Shown here: one piece after another, positions 31,784-43,689 of the stretch
Layout: every line of letters begins with the position of its first letter
Numbering within the stretch: the stretch's first letter is position 1
Assembly: GCA_030848705.1 (NCBI GenBank)
Contig: JAUIZM010000016.1
Location: forward strand, 2,294,001-2,358,000
Reading direction: 5' to 3'
Source: Heracleum sosnowskyi
Taxonomy: Eukaryota > Streptophyta > Magnoliopsida > Apiales > Apiaceae
DNA: 64,000 nt
The notes under the pieces: model-generated
Databases searched by the model: none
The model's input: only the letters and a program-made list of their open reading frames with translations
Told to the model about the DNA's origin: nothing
Position numbers and translations under genes: made by a program

Positions 31784-34108
31784 CTAAGTGTTAGTTTTAA
31801 GGACCCAGACTTGCTTGGATCCTTTGTCCTTCTTAACAGTGTTAGTTTTTGCAGCGGAATTACTATCAACAGAGTTTAAACTAACATTGTCAGACTTTAC
31901 ATTTGCAGAGTTTGCTCTAACCCACTTCAGATTGGGTTTTAGCTCATAGTAGTTGTGATAAATAGCATGATAACTCTTGCAAGTATAAATGGAATGCCAA
32001 GTGCTCCCACAGTGTGTGCATAAAGTCTGTGGTCTAACCCTAACATAATCATTCTTTACTCCTGATGTAGAAGATAAAGAATTGATATTTTTATTCTTTG
32101 TGCAGTAATTAGCAAGATGATTAGAACTACCACAATTATAACATGTTTTCCTTGGAGCAGCACCAGTAGGCAAATGATTATTTCTTTTATTTATGCCTAT
32201 CTTTCCATTCCTATTCTTCTTGGACCCTTTTGGTTTCATGGCAGATTTTACCTCTTTCAACTTATGATTGAACTGTTTTCCTGTCATCAAACCAACATTA
32301 ACCTGTTTTTCACAAGTTTTTACTGGTTTTCTAACAGCTTCTATTTCCATAAGGTTTTCTGTTATAATATTTTCCTGTTTTTCACAGGCTTCATCTGATT
32401 CCATATCAGCTTCCCTTATTACAACAGATTTTAACTTATTGGCTTCTGGAACAAATTTCACAGGTTTAAGTTGTGGTTTTACCTTAACCTTGTCTTTAAA
32501 CCTAAGTTCATCATTTTCACAATAACCTAAACCTACAGAATCAGTCTGAAACACTTGATGAGTGTCTCTTCCAGAATCTGTCCAAGTTTTGATTATTTTT
32601 CTTTCTTTTTCTAGATCAGATTCTAATTGCTTATATCTTTTGAGCAATTCCTGTTCTACATAAACAGCATCATCTCTTTCTTTTTGAATCTGCTTCATAT
32701 TTTCAAGTTCTCCTTCAAGAAACTTGTTTCTATCTTTAAGACTAAGATTCTCAGATTTAATTCTCTCATTTTCTAAAGTCTGATCCCTATAGCTAACATG
32801 AACACTTTTCAGATATACTCTTAACTCAGATATATTATCAGTATCATAAGCATAAGTAGTTAGGGGTACCTTATTTTCAGATGATTCAGTCTCATCTCTG
32901 ACAGTTGCCATAAGAGCATAATTTTCTCCATCATCAGAGTCTGAAGTATCTGCCCAGTCTTTGCCTTTAGAGATGAGTGCTTTCTCAGATTTGCCTTTCT
33001 TGCACTCTGGGGCATAGTGACCCATCTCCTTACACCTGTAGCACTGGATTTCATATTTATCCTTCTTACCAGATTTGGTCTCCCTTCCATCAGACTTTCT
33101 GAAACTTCTCCTTTCAGAGTTTGAATCTTTCCTTGAGAATCTCTTTCCCTTCTTGAAGTTCTTGAATCCCATCTTCTTGAAGGTCTTCACCATCAATGCA
33201 GCCATTTGCATCATCTGTTCTTCATCATCATCAGAGTCAGAAGCTTCATCAGAGTTTGAGTCATCATCAGAGTTTGATGACTCACTTTCAGATTTAATAA
33301 CTAAAGCCTTTCCCTTGGCTTTCTTCCTTGATGATTCCTTCTTAATGGGCTTCTCCTCGACTTTGAGAGCAACAGATTTTGTCTTTTTACTCAATCTTCT
33401 ATTCCTTTGTTCTATCTCCAGTTCATGAGTTTTCAATAACCCATAGATTTCATCAAGTTCTGTATCAGCAAGCTCATAATTATCTCTTATTGTGGTTGTC
33501 TTTAAATCCCACTTTTCAGGTAGAGATAACAGAAACTTGAGATTAGACTCTTCAAGCTCATATTCTTTATCAACCAGAGACAGATCATTCAACAGTTTGC
33601 AAAATCTGTCATAAGTCTCAGTCAAGGTTTCATTAGTTCTTGAATCAAAGTGCTCATACTCCTGTGTGAGTATTGTCTTTCTGTTCTTCTTGATAGCACC
33701 TGTTCCCTGGCATCTGACTTCTAAAGCATCCCATATCTCTTTGGCAGTTTTGCAGCCAATTACTCTGTTAGACATAACATTATCTAAAGCACTGTGGAGA
33801 AGATGTCTAACCTTTGCATCTTTTGCAATTGATGAGATGTCCTCAGGAGTCATATCTTTCTTTTCCTTTGGAATAGTCTTTTGTTCTTGTCCATCAACAA
33901 CAGGGGACAATTTAGTCGGCATATGAGGACCATCATAGATTCTGTCAAGGTATTCTGGATCTGTAGCCTCCAGAAACATGGTCATCTTAACCTTCCAAAT
34001 CGGATACTCTACTGGCCTGAGAATTGGAACCCTGATTGTTTCATATCGACTCACAGAATTGGGCTTAACCTGTTCAGCCTTAGGAGCAGTTTGATTTTCT
34101 TCAGACAT
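31784..34108 (-). CDS. gag: Gag polyprotein of element B (intact)
   Basis: This 774-residue gag starts at ATG 34108 and has no internal stop. Domains match A: copia gag region (YPIWKVKM, then LLSLPEKWDL), CCHC knuckles CYRCKEMGHYAPEC (about 356), CYNCGSSNHLANYC (about 656) and CTHCGSTWHSIYTC (about 697), and a coiled coil around 440-510. The region around 560-600 is the least conserved against A. As in A, the TAG stop directly follows a CTAAC sequence in the presumed splice-acceptor region. With gag intact and pol broken, B could still supply particles in trans, which is inference. Confidence 0.93.
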   Translation of the reverse strand: MSEENQTAPKAEQVKPNSVSRYETIRVPILRPVEYPIWKVKMTMFLEATDPEYLDRIYDGPHMPTKLSPVVDGQEQKTIPKEKKDMTPEDISSIAKDAKVRHLLHSALDNVMSNRVIGCKTAKEIWDALEVRCQGTGAIKKNRKTILTQEYEHFDSRTNETLTETYDRFCKLLNDLSLVDKEYELEESNLKFLLSLPEKWDLKTTTIRDNYELADTELDEIYGLLKTHELEIEQRNRRLSKKTKSVALKVEEKPIKKESSRKKAKGKALVIKSESESSNSDDDSNSDEASDSDDDEEQMMQMAALMVKTFKKMGFKNFKKGKRFSRKDSNSERRSFRKSDGRETKSGKKDKYEIQCYRCKEMGHYAPECKKGKSEKALISKGKDWADTSDSDDGENYALMATVRDETESSENKVPLTTYAYDTDNISELRVYLKSVHVSYRDQTLENERIKSENLSLKDRNKFLEGELENMKQIQKERDDAVYVEQELLKRYKQLESDLEKERKIIKTWTDSGRDTHQVFQTDSVGLGYCENDELRFKDKVKVKPQLKPVKFVPEANKLKSVVIREADMESDEACEKQENIITENLMEIEAVRKPVKTCEKQVNVGLMTGKQFNHKLKEVKSAMKPKGSKKNRNGKIGINKRNNHLPTGAAPRKTCYNCGSSNHLANYCTKNKNINSLSSTSGVKNDYVRVRPQTLCTHCGSTWHSIYTCKSYHAIYHNYYELKPNLKWVRANSANVKSDNVSLNSVDSNSAAKTNTVKKDKGSKQVWVLKTNT

Positions 34109-34156
34109 GATTAATACTGTGTTTGAATCGTAAAACTGTATATATTAAACAGCCTT

Positions 34157-34169
34157 GGCTCTGATACCA
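34157..34169 (-). other. Element B primer binding site
   Basis: On the minus strand TGGTATCAGAGCC follows the LTR after two bases, as in A. Initiator-Met tRNA type. Confidence 0.92.
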
Positions 34170-34171
34170 AT

Positions 34172-34715
34172 TGTTAGGCCGAATACACAATATATAATCA
34201 AGTATGTATGAGAATAACAATTAAGAATACAGGTTTGTAAATCAACAAACTGAATTATATTAAATAATTCTCTCTTAGTGATGTTAATGAATCACAAAGA
34301 GCTACTAGGTTACAAGAATAATATATTCAATGTTCGCGTCCCTTCTAGGGATAACCTATCTGTGTTTATATAGTACACAGTTACACAATCCTTATCTAAT
34401 TGATATTCCTACAAATTAGCTATACAAGTTATATCAATTAAGGATTGCTTCTTATCTTCTATTCTGTTTCCTTAGCTGTATCAATATATTCTGCTTCTTT
34501 CCATCTTCAGAATATATTGCTTCTAGAATCTTCAATTCAGCACCGACAGCTAATTCAACTATCACCCTGTCAGACTTTAAATAAACTCTGATCGGCTTCC
34601 TTTAAACTTTTCACCCTGTCAGACTTTAAATAAACTCTGACCGGCTTCTGATAAACTCTGGTCAGTACCTGTTGCTTAAACACTGATAAACAAACGTCAG
34701 CAATTATATCTAACA
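34172..34715 (-). repeat. Element B 5' LTR
   Basis: 544 bases, differing from 9543-10086 at three sites (TCTAGAAT/TCTACAAT, GATCGG/GACCGG, AACTTTTC/AACTCTTC). It is followed by TCATA (34716-34720). Confidence 0.95.
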
Positions 34716-34720
34716 TCATA

Positions 34721-34805
34721 TTTGTGATATATACATTAAGAAGTCGATTATCTTACACTATTGTATTCAACCCCCCCTTCTACAATAGATTATTACTGGG
34801 CAACA
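34721..34805 (+). repeat. Element C 5' LTR, second part
   Basis: These 85 bases continue the C LTR after element B and its TCATA duplication. They match 49598-49682 exactly and end CTGGGCAACA. Confidence 0.94.
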
Positions 34806-34807
34806 AT

Positions 34808-34819
34808 TGGTATCAGAGC
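34808..34819 (+). other. Element C primer binding site
   Basis: TGGTATCAGAGC lies two bases after the LTR end. Initiator-Met tRNA type. Confidence 0.92.
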
Positions 34820-34854
34820 AAACTGGTTTATTTGTGAATCAGAGACGATCTAAG

Positions 34855-37167
34855 ATGTCGACAATCAAGTATGAAAGCATGAAGATTCCCATCTTAAAGA
34901 TATCAGAATATCCTACATGGAGGGTAAAGATGCTGATGTACCTGGAGGCTATGGATCCTGACTACTTGGACAGGATTCGTGATGGACCATTTATACCAAC
35001 AAAGTTCGTAGAACGAACAGATACAGTACCATAACATTATGTGGTCAAAGCTAAATCTGAATGGACTCCAGAAGAAAAAGCTCATGTACTCAGGGAACCA
35101 AAGATAAAGAATATCTTGCATAATAGTCTTGATGCTGTCATGTCAAACAGGGTGATTGCATGCAAGTCTTCAAAAGAAATCTGGGATACTTTGGAAACTC
35201 AGTGCCAGGGATCTGCATCTGTTAAGAAGAACAGAAGGGCTCTTTTGATTCAAGAATATGAACAATTCGATGCAAGACCTGAAGAGAGCCTGACTGATCT
35301 ATATGATAGATTTCTGACACTACTGAATAGCTTATCTTTAGTTGACAAAGTATATGAAACTGAAGATTCGAATACCAAGTTTCTAAGAGCTTTACCTGAA
35401 GAATGGGATACTCAGACCTCAATCATCAGACACCAGTATGATCTAAACATTGTGTCTCTTGATGAGATCTATGGGATGCTAAGAACTCATGATCTTGAAG
35501 TTCAACAGAGAAAGAACAAGAAAAGCAGCAAGGCAAAATCAATTGCTTTGAAAGCAGAGGCTAAATCAAAAGGAAAAGCTATGGAGGTCTCTAGAAGTAA
35601 ATCAAGAGTAGCTGAGTCAGATCCTGACGACTCTTCATCAGATACTGATGGCAATCCTGATGCCAATACTGGTGATGATTCTTCTGACTCAGACATGGAA
35701 GAGATGGTTGCTATGATTGTCAGAAACTTCAGAAGGATGAAGTTCAGGAAGAATAGAAGACAAGGCAACTTTCAGAAAAAGACCTTCAAAGCAGACAAAG
35801 ACAAGTATATCAAAAAGGACAGCAAGGGTAGCAAATTTGACAAGTCAAAGGTTAGATGCTACAAGTGTAATGGTATGGGTCACTTTGCTTCTGAATGCAA
35901 CAAGACAAAGGCACTCATCACATCAAGCAAGGATTGGATGGACTCTTCCTCAGAATCTGATACTGAGGTAGTCAACTATGCGTTAATGGCCAATGCTGAT
36001 GTAAATGCTGCTCCTGATGATAAGGTACTAAATACTATCTTTGATTTTGATACTGACAATGCTTCTGAGCTAAGACGTTTTCTAAAGTCACTACATATTA
36101 GCTTTAGAAGTCAAACTGCTGAAAATACTAGGATCTTATCTGAGATGTCTGAACTTAGAAAAAGGAATGAGATACTAGAAGCTGAATTTTCTCGTATGCA
36201 AGAAGTACAAAAAGAATGTGATAATGCTAGACACATGCACTTAGAGATGATATCTAAATGTACTTCCCTTGAAAAAGAACTTGAATATGCTAATGAGAAA
36301 ATCAGAACCTGGACAGACTCAGGCAGGAAATTTCATGAGATTAATACCTCTAAGAATTGGAAAGAGTGTCTAGGATATAAGTCAGATGAGGATAATAAAT
36401 TGAAAGAGAAAATTGTCATTGATGAGACAGTCAGTCCAAAGACCTATAGACATGTTATAGACTCAACCAAATCTAAGATTACTCCTGTTAATTTTGTTTT
36501 TGGTAAGGATTCCAATTCTACTTTTGAAAAGGGATCTACCTCTACTCAAGGAATTAAAATCATTAAGTCTAAACCTGTCTTGAATAAAGTCATTAAGAAT
36601 GTAGGTCTATTGTCTCAGAAACAGCTTAAGGATAAAATCTGTGAGGTTACAGATAAGAAAAAGGAAGCTACTGTTAAAAGAAACAGGAATGGTAAAGTTG
36701 GGATCAATAAAGAAAATGGTTATAAGTATATCCCAAATGCACCTAGAAAGAGTTGTTTTAACTGTGGTAACTCTAATCATCTTGCTATTGATTGTAAAAA
36801 GAGTAAGAAGAAAATTCCTGATATTCCTAAGTCTGATGTTAGGAATAGATCAGTATGTTATAAACCACAGAATTCCTGTTTTCATTGTGGTAGTCTATGG
36901 CATTCTATTTATACCTGTAAAGAGTATCATGATTTGTACTATGACTTTTATGATCCATTGCCTAAGTTTGAAAGTAGTACAAAGTCTGATAGAACTAAAA
37001 ATGTCATAGTGAAGCATGCTTTTGTTAATACTGATGCTGACAAAGCAAACCCTGATGGAGTAGCACCTGTCAGGACTGCTAAGGTTAGAAAGTCTTCTGC
37101 TGTGAAAATTAATAAATTGCATGAAAAAGGAACCCAACATGTATGGGTTCCTAAGTGTTCTAACTAG
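34855..37167 (+). pseudogene. gag: Gag of element C with one nonsense codon
   Basis: 771 codons run from ATG 34855 (MSTIKYESMKIP) to TAG 37165-37167. A TAA at 35032-35034 interrupts the frame near codon 60, and the rest is open. The gag region (YPTWRVKM, FLRALPEEWDT) and three CCHC knuckles are clear: CYKCNGMGHFASEC (about 335), CFNCGNSNHLAIDC (about 634) and CFHCGSLWHSIYTC (about 675). It is a diverged relative of gag in A and B. Unlike A and B, pol is in the same frame as gag, separated by the TAG and a few codons, so readthrough would also be possible. A CTAAC (37160-37164) overlaps the stop region, and an acceptor-like TGCAG ends at 37188. Confidence 0.9.
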
Positions 37168-37188
37168 TGTGTTTCTATTCTGATGCAG

Positions 37189-40100
37189 GGTAAAAAGAAA
37201 ATTGTGTTAGTCATGGATAGTGGATGTTCTGTGCACATGACTGGAAACAAAGCCATGTTATCAGAATATGAGGAAAAAGCTGGCCCAACTGTGTCTTATG
37301 GAGATGGCAACATTGGACAAACCTTGGGATATGGCAATATAATCATTGGAAATGTCATCATTGAAAAAGTAGCTCTAGTGAAGGGACTAAAACACAACTT
37401 GTTGAGTATTAGTCAAATCACTGACAGAGGTTATCATGTCAATTTCTATTCCACACATTGTGAAGTAGTCAGTAAATCAACAGGAAAAATAGCTCTAACT
37501 GGCTACAGGCATGGTAACATATATGAAGCCAACATTCTCTCAAATACTGATGGCTCCCCTACATGTCTCATCAGTAAAGCTTCAGTAGATGAAAGTTAGA
37601 ATTGGCACAAGAAGCTTTCTCATCTCAACTTCAGCAACATCAATGAGTTGGTTAAGAAAGATTTAGTAAGAGGATTACCTAATGTCTTGTATACACCTGA
37701 TGGACTCTGTGATGCATGTCAAAAAGCAAAACAAAGAAGGACATCATTTCAGAGTAAATCAGAATCCTCTATTGAAGAACCATATCACATGCTACATCTT
37801 GATCTATTTGGTCCAGTCAACATCATGACCATCAGTAAGAAAAGGTACACTCTTGTAATTGTTGATGAATATTCTAGATTCACCTGGGTGTATTTTTTGC
37901 ATAGAAAAGAAGAAACTCCTGAAGTTCTGTTGGATCATGTGAGAATGATTGAGACAACCACAAAGTACAAAGTCAAGATTCTAGGAAGTGATAATGGTAC
38001 TGAATTTAAGAATTCAAAGATGGAAGAGTTCTGCAAGTACAAAGGAATTATTCAACAATTCTTTGCTCCTGGCACACCTCAGCTAAATGGAGTAGTAGAA
38101 AGGAAGAATAGAACTCTTATTGAAGCTGGCAGAACTATGTTGGAAGAAGCTAAATTACCTACATATTTCTGGGCAGAAGCAGTCAACACAGCTTGCTATA
38201 CACAGAATCTCTCATTGATAAACAGACATGGTGTTACTCCTTATCAGTCACTCAAGGAGAAGAAACCTAGTCTGAAGCATCTGCATGTGTTTGGCTGTAA
38301 ATGTTTTGTTCTCAGAACTCATCCTGAACAGCTAGGAAAATTTGAAACAAAGGCTGATGAGGGAATTTTCATTGGTTATCCTGCATCAAGAGCCTTCAGA
38401 GTTTTTAATTTGAGAACAAGGACTGTCATGGAGTCAATACATGTATCTTTTGATGACAAGAAGATAACTGGAATCATTGAAGACTCACATGATAGATTGA
38501 TTTTTGAAAATGAAGCTTCCAAGGAACCTGAAGGAAATGAATCAGAAGCTGTCAATACATCAGATCCTGATGGGTCACCAAATCCTGATGACACACCAGA
38601 TACTGATGGTGCTAATACTGATGATGCAAACAATAGTGATACAACTAGTAGTGCTAATGTTGAGGGGGAGCAACAGCATTCAACTACAAGTTCAGAGTCA
38701 ACTCAATCATCGGGACAGAATTCTTCAGATACTGATTCAAGTGATGATCCGGATAACACATCAGGAGGACATAACAATAATTCAGGGAGAGCTTCAAATC
38801 AAGCAAATTCTTTCAATCAAAATAACACCAATCCAGGGGGAGCATCTACTTCAAGGAACAATTTGACACCAGCAAGGAAATGGACAAAAGATCATACTCC
38901 TGATTTGATAATTGGAGATCCTGATGCAGGTGTTCAAACAAGAAGTGCAACTCAGAATGAATGTATATACAAAACTTTCTATCCAAGGAGGAGCCAAAGA
39001 AAGTTGAAGATGCACTTAAAGATGCTGATTGGGTAACTGCAATGCAAGAAGAATTGAATGAATTTGAAAGGAATGAAGTCTGGAAACTGGTACCAAGACC
39101 AAAGGATAGATCAATTGTTAGTACAAAGTGGATTTTCAAGAACAAGACTGATTCTGATGGTGTCATAATCAGAAACAAAGCAAGGCTAGTTGCAAAGGGG
39201 TATTCCCAACAAGAGGGAATTGACTATGATGAAACTTTTGCTCCTGTTGCAAGACTAGAAGCCATCAGGATATTTCTTGCTTATGCAGCTCATAAGAAAT
39301 TCAAGGTTTTCCATATGGATGTTAAAAGTGCTTTCTTAAATGGAGAATTGGAGGAAGAAGTCTATGTTGAGCAACCTCCTGGTTTCATTGATCCTAGATA
39401 TCCAGATCATGTCTACAGACTGGATAAGGCACTTTATGGACTAAAGCAAGCTCCAAGAGCATGGTATGAAACCTTAGCTCAATTCTTACTGGAAAGTGGA
39501 TTCAAAAGAGGTGCTATTGATAAAACTCTATTTTATTTGAATCATGGTAAAGATTTGCTGTTAGTTCAGATTTATGTTGATGATATCATATTTGGGTCAA
39601 CAAACAATAAGCTATGTGAAAAGTTTTCTAAGCTTATGCAGTCAAGATATCAAATGAGCATGATGGGAGAAATGAGTTACTTTCTTGGTCTTCAAGTTAA
39701 ACAGACTGATGAAGGGATTTTTATCAATCAGTCTAAATATACAAGGAACTTATTGACAAGGTTTAACATGCAAGACAGTACTCCTGTTTCAACTCCCATA
39801 GCTACAGCTACCAAACTTGATCCTGATCAAGGTGTTGAGGTAGATGTAACTCACTACAGAGGAATGATTGGCTCTTTATTGTATCTCACTGCAAGTAGAC
39901 CAGATATCATGTTTGCAACCTGTCTGTGTGCAAGATTTCAAGCAAAACCTAGAGAACCCCATCTGATTGCAGTCAAAAGAATTTTCAGATATCTCAAAGG
40001 CACTTCTTCACTTGGCCTTTGGTATACAAGGGAATCAGATTTTGGGTTGTGTGGTTATTCAGATACTGATTTTGCAGGATGCAAAATAGACAGGAAAAGT

Positions 40101-40454
40101 ACTTCAGGAAGTTGTCAGTTTTTGGGTGGAAGACTAGTTTCATGGTTCAGTAAAAAGCAAAAATCTATTTCCACTTCAACTACAGAAGCTGAGTACATTG
40201 CTGCAGGAAGTTGTTGTGCTCAGATAATGTGGATGAGAAATCAGTTGTTAGATTATGGCCTGTCATACTCAAAAATCCCTATTTATTGTGATAACCAGAG
40301 TGCTATTGCAATGACAGGAAATCCAGTTCAGCATTCTCTTACTAAACACATCAGTATTCGATATCACTTCATAAGAGAACAGGTTCTGGAAGGAACAATT
40401 GAACTTCACTTTGTTCCTACTGATCAACAACTAGATGATATATTCACCAAGCCA
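37189..40454 (+). pseudogene. pol: Pol of element C, main part (nonsense, frameshift, CACTA insertion)
   Basis: Protease LVMDSGCSVH, integrase (LGSDNGTEF, GVVERKN), RT (IYVDDIIFGS at about 39570) and RNase H (STTEAEYIAAG, CDNQSAI) are recognisable. Lesions are TGG changed to TAG at 37597-37599, just before the integrase zinc domain; a one-base loss near 38980, after which the frame changes; and the CACTA transposon after DIFTKP at 40454. A Leu replaces Gln in the usual TPQQNG phrase (TPQLNG). Two AGGGGGAG motifs lie in the linker. Confidence 0.92.
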
Positions 40455-40484
40455 CACTACGCCATAAGTGGGTAACTGTAACGC
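40455..40484 (+). repeat. CACTA left terminal inverted repeat
   Basis: It starts CACTACGCCATAAGTGGG and continues to ACTGTAACGC. It is complementary to 43894-43923 with one mismatch (GGGTAACTG versus GGGCAACTG). GTTACA-type subterminal repeats continue to about 40585. Confidence 0.92.
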
Positions 40485-40662
40485 TTTTTGAAGTGTTACA
40501 AAAAACAAGCGTTACGGTAGATGGCATTTTGTAACACTACTCAAATACAGTTACATTAGTTACTACGTAGTGTTACAGTTGACGTATTTATCAATTAAAT
40601 AAATAATAAATTATTATTAATGCCACTTGGCACTCCTGCGTGGCACGAGGTGGAGGTGGTTC

Positions 40663-41262
40663 CCACATTAATTAATTAATTATTAATTAATAATTAATAA
40701 TTAATAACTAAATAATTAATTAATTAATTAAGTGGGCCCCACAAGTGGACCTCACAAGCGGGCCTCACAAGTGGGCCCCACATGTGGGCCCACATTAAAA
40801 ATTAATTAATTAATTATTAATTAATTAATTAATAATAAATAAATAATTAAGTGGGCCCCACAAGTGGGCCTCACATGTGGGACCACATTAAAAATTAATT
40901 AATTAATTAATATATAATAAATAAATAATTAAGTGGGCCCACAAGTGGGCCCAACATGTGTGCCACATTAAAAATTAATTAATTATTAATTAATAAATAA
41001 TAAATAAATAATTAAGTGGGCCTCACAAGTGGGCCCCACAAGTGGGCCCCACAAATGGGCCCACATTAAAAATTAATTAATTAATTAATAATTAATTAAT
41101 AAATAATAAATAAATAATTAAGTGGGCCCCACAAGTGGGCCCCACAAGTGGATCCCACAAGTGGACCCCACAAGTGGGCCCACATTAATAATTAATTAAT
41201 AATTAATTATATAATAATTAATAATTAATAACTAAATTAACAATTAATTAATTAAGTGACAA
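40663..41262. repeat. Minisatellite of GTGGGCCCCACAA and TTAATTAA blocks
   Basis: About six units of 80-110 bases alternate a GC-rich part (repeated AAGTGGGCCCCAC) with a run of ATTAATTAATTAA. Both halves are self-complementary, so the block could form cruciforms or hairpins. Collapse or expansion in assembly is possible. Confidence 0.85.
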
Positions 41263-41385
41263 GTGGGCTCACATTTCTCCCCCAAAATGAAATTAGTGCG
41301 GCATTTTTCCCCCCAAAATGAAAATAATTGAGGCTCATGAGCGGCATTTCCCTAATTCACATCTAACATTTCCCTAATTGACGAC

Positions 41386-41782
41386 CTCTCTCTCTCGCCG
41401 CCCCTCGCCGCCCTCTCCCTCTCTCTCTCCCCCCCTCCCCTCTCTCTCTCTCTCTCTACGCCTCTCCCTCTCTCACTCTGAAGATATATCAACAATCTGA
41501 AGAATCTGAAGATAGCTGGCGAATTAGGGTTTCAAATTAAGGTAAAAATTGGGGGTTTATTTCTCTCTCTCACTCTCCCTCCCTCCCCTCTCTGTCTCTC
41601 TCCCCCTCTCTCTCCCTCTCTCTCACCCGCTCTCTGTCTCTCACCCGCTCTCTGTCTCTCTCCCCCCCTCTCTCTCTCTCTCTCCCCCTCTCTCTCTCCC
41701 TCTCTCTCTCCCTCTCTCTCACCCACTCTCTGTCTCTCTCTCCCTCTCTCTCCCCCTCTCTCTCTCCCTCTCTCTCACCCGC
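41386..41782. repeat. CT-rich simple repeat
   Basis: Pyrimidine-rich low-complexity DNA (CTCTCTC with CCCC and CACCCGCTCTCTG interruptions). The long open frames on both strands here are only a by-product of the repeat. Confidence 0.9.
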
Positions 41783-41945
41783 TTTGATAATATATGTTGT
41801 AACTTTTAATTGATTTGATGCTATATTTGATAATATATGTTGTAACTGAATTTTTATTTCCATTGAATAAAATGCTAAAAATGCTATATTTGATAATATA
41901 TGTTGTAACTGAAATTTTATTTCCATTGATTTGTGTTATATATGC
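41783..41945. repeat. Direct repeat of about 60-75 bases in the CACTA element
   Basis: The phrase GATAATATATGTTGTAACT occurs three times (first near 41786), the last two followed by GAA and TTTTATTTCCATTGA. It lies just before the first exon and includes the TGTAAC motif of the subterminal repeats. Confidence 0.7.
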
Positions 41946-42139
41946 TATATTTTATTATACACTTGGCTGTGTAATCCTGTTTGAAAAATTGACCTCAAGT
42001 AGTATTACATGGTGATTAATGATAGAAATGGTCAGTAAAGCATACGGTTTAAATACAAGAGCAAGAGCTAAGACCAGAACCCGTGAATACAAGACCAGAA
42101 CCCGTGAATACAAGACCAGAACCCGTGAATACAAGAGGA

Positions 42140-43470
42140 ATGACGAAAAGGAAATTGGATCTATCAAAGAATACTAATGTTGAGGTACTATTGTCCCCTT
42201 ACTCTTTTTCTGCTAATTATTGTCTTCTCATCTTTGTTTCTTGCACTTGCAGCAGCCAATGAATCCATACGAGCTGGCTAGGCTGAATCGTGTGCAACAA
42301 AATAAAGAAAAGTTTAACGAACTTGGGTTGGGAAAATATGCTTCTAATCCAAGTCAGCCTAGCGTTGAAGAAAGTAAAACAAAGAACAAAAATGGGGAGG
42401 AAGATGATGAATATGTCCCAATCGAAGACGAGATTGAAACTGAAGACGAGGTTCTATTGTTTTCTTGTTCCTAAGCATATTTTTTTTTTGTGTTTAGCTA
42501 ATGTTATATTTATGTTCACTACAGAGAATTAAATCTATCAAGGAAAGGATCAGTAAACCTGGTCCTAGAACTCGTTCGCGTGCTAATGCTACGGATTTAG
42601 GAGATAAGGACATGCGGAATGCTATTGAGAAAGAAGGAAAGCAAGTTGACACTGCTAAAATTTTAAAGCCGACGTGTAGCAAACTGTTAAAAGCAGCTGA
42701 CAATTCTGTACCAAGTGGTTCAGTTGCTGCTTATATTGCGCTTCGGGAACGTCAGAAGCAGAACCTTGAAGCTGATCCAATGATAGAGAACGACGTTGGT
42801 GAATCGAGTTTACAACCTGCAGATGAAGTTGTTGAAGCAGGTAATGCATGTGTATGCCTCATGAACTTTATATTAATATGATTATTAGAATTAATGTAGT
42901 AATGCGATACATTGAATGTTCCTTTATGTTTTGTATGCCTCGACAGGTCCTAAAAAACGCAGAGGACGATCAAAAATGTTAAAAGTTCATGCTAGGACTG
43001 TGAATGAAAAGGTAGTCATTAAGGTTAATAAAAAAGGTCAACCAATTGGGGACAGGAAGCTTAAGGCTGAGTTGAGCAATTTCTTGGGGACACTAGTCAA
43101 GGATCACGTGACGATTACTTACGTTAATTGGCATGTTGTTCCAGAAGAACTAAAGAAGTGGATGCTGGAATATACTTTGGTGACCTCTATTACCTTAACT
43201 TAAATTTACCAATGCTTTTTCACATATATGCATGGACTAAAGCGTTACAATCATGATACATTGCAGCAAAGGTATGTTATTCCGCAAGAAGGGGAAAAGT
43301 GGGTGTTAAAGACGCTGAATTCATTATGGAAAACACACAAGTCCCGTACGAAGACGAGGTTTTTTTCAAAATATGACAATGATGAGGAGAGGATCCAGAA
43401 CAGGCCTGATCAAATTCCACTCGAGGAATTTAAAATGTTGTTAAAGTATTGGTCGGATGGGGAAGTTCAG
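42140..43470 (+). pseudogene. Partial CACTA accessory gene (plant Ptta/En/Spm family), five exons
   Basis: Likely exons are 42140-42184, 42253-42450, 42525-42840, 42947-43179 and 43267-43470. The GT...AG introns keep one frame for about 332 codons. The N-terminus MTKRKLDL leads to ELARLNRVQQNKEKFNELGL, then an acidic segment, basic GPKKRRGRSK, and the conserved region around VNWHVVPEELKKWM and SLWKTHKSRTKTRF, which resembles the Transposase_24 family (Ptta/En/Spm). The reading stops at a donor site (43470|43471) after which no further coding exon is visible, so the C-terminus is missing. In complete elements such proteins bind subterminal repeats. A 21-base unit (AAGACCAGAACCCGTGAATAC) is repeated three times just upstream. 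Confidence 0.65.
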
Positions 43471-43551
43471 GTACAAATATCTATGTATACATAAATATTG
43501 AGCCGAGTATTACAAATATCTGGTATTGGCAGCAGTGGGGCCCACAAGCAC

Positions 43552-43668
43552 CACGTGGCACTGCCACGTGGGACCATGTGGGCCCCACTTGCTGCCACGT
43601 GGATGCCACGTAGATGCCACGTGGATGCCACGTGGATGCCACGTGTCACTACATTAGCTTGCCACGTG
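43552..43668. repeat. Array of seven CACGTG (G-box) palindromes
   Basis: CACGTG occurs seven times in 117 bases, mostly within a 14-base unit ATGCCACGTGG. G-boxes bind bZIP and bHLH transcription factors in plants. The array sits between the truncated gene and the right subterminal repeats. Confidence 0.85.
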
Positions 43669-43689
43669 TAAATATTTATCTGATATGTA

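Larger units (their letters stand above)
9543..34715 (-). mobile_element. Element B: Sirevirus-like Ty1/copia retrotransposon, minus strand, interrupted by A
   Basis: LTRs of 544 bp (9543-10086 and 34172-34715) differ at 3 positions and are flanked by TCATA (9538-9542 and 34716-34720). On the minus strand the order is LTR, PBS, intact gag, pol with one frameshift and one nonsense codon, spacer, ORF3 split by element A, purine tract, LTR. Its own length is about 12.3 kb. gag and pol are nearly identical to those of A, but the N-terminal part of ORF3 is much more divergent and the small antisense gene is missing. Confidence 0.95.

Noticed and set aside
41532..41926. Long frames on both strands in the CT-rich block
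   Set aside because: Simple-sequence repeats produce open frames on both strands; the translation is Ser/Leu/Pro or Arg/Glu repeats.
43228..43494. Independent small gene starting at 43228
   Set aside because: It is exon 5 of the CACTA accessory gene, preceded by a clear acceptor at 43266.
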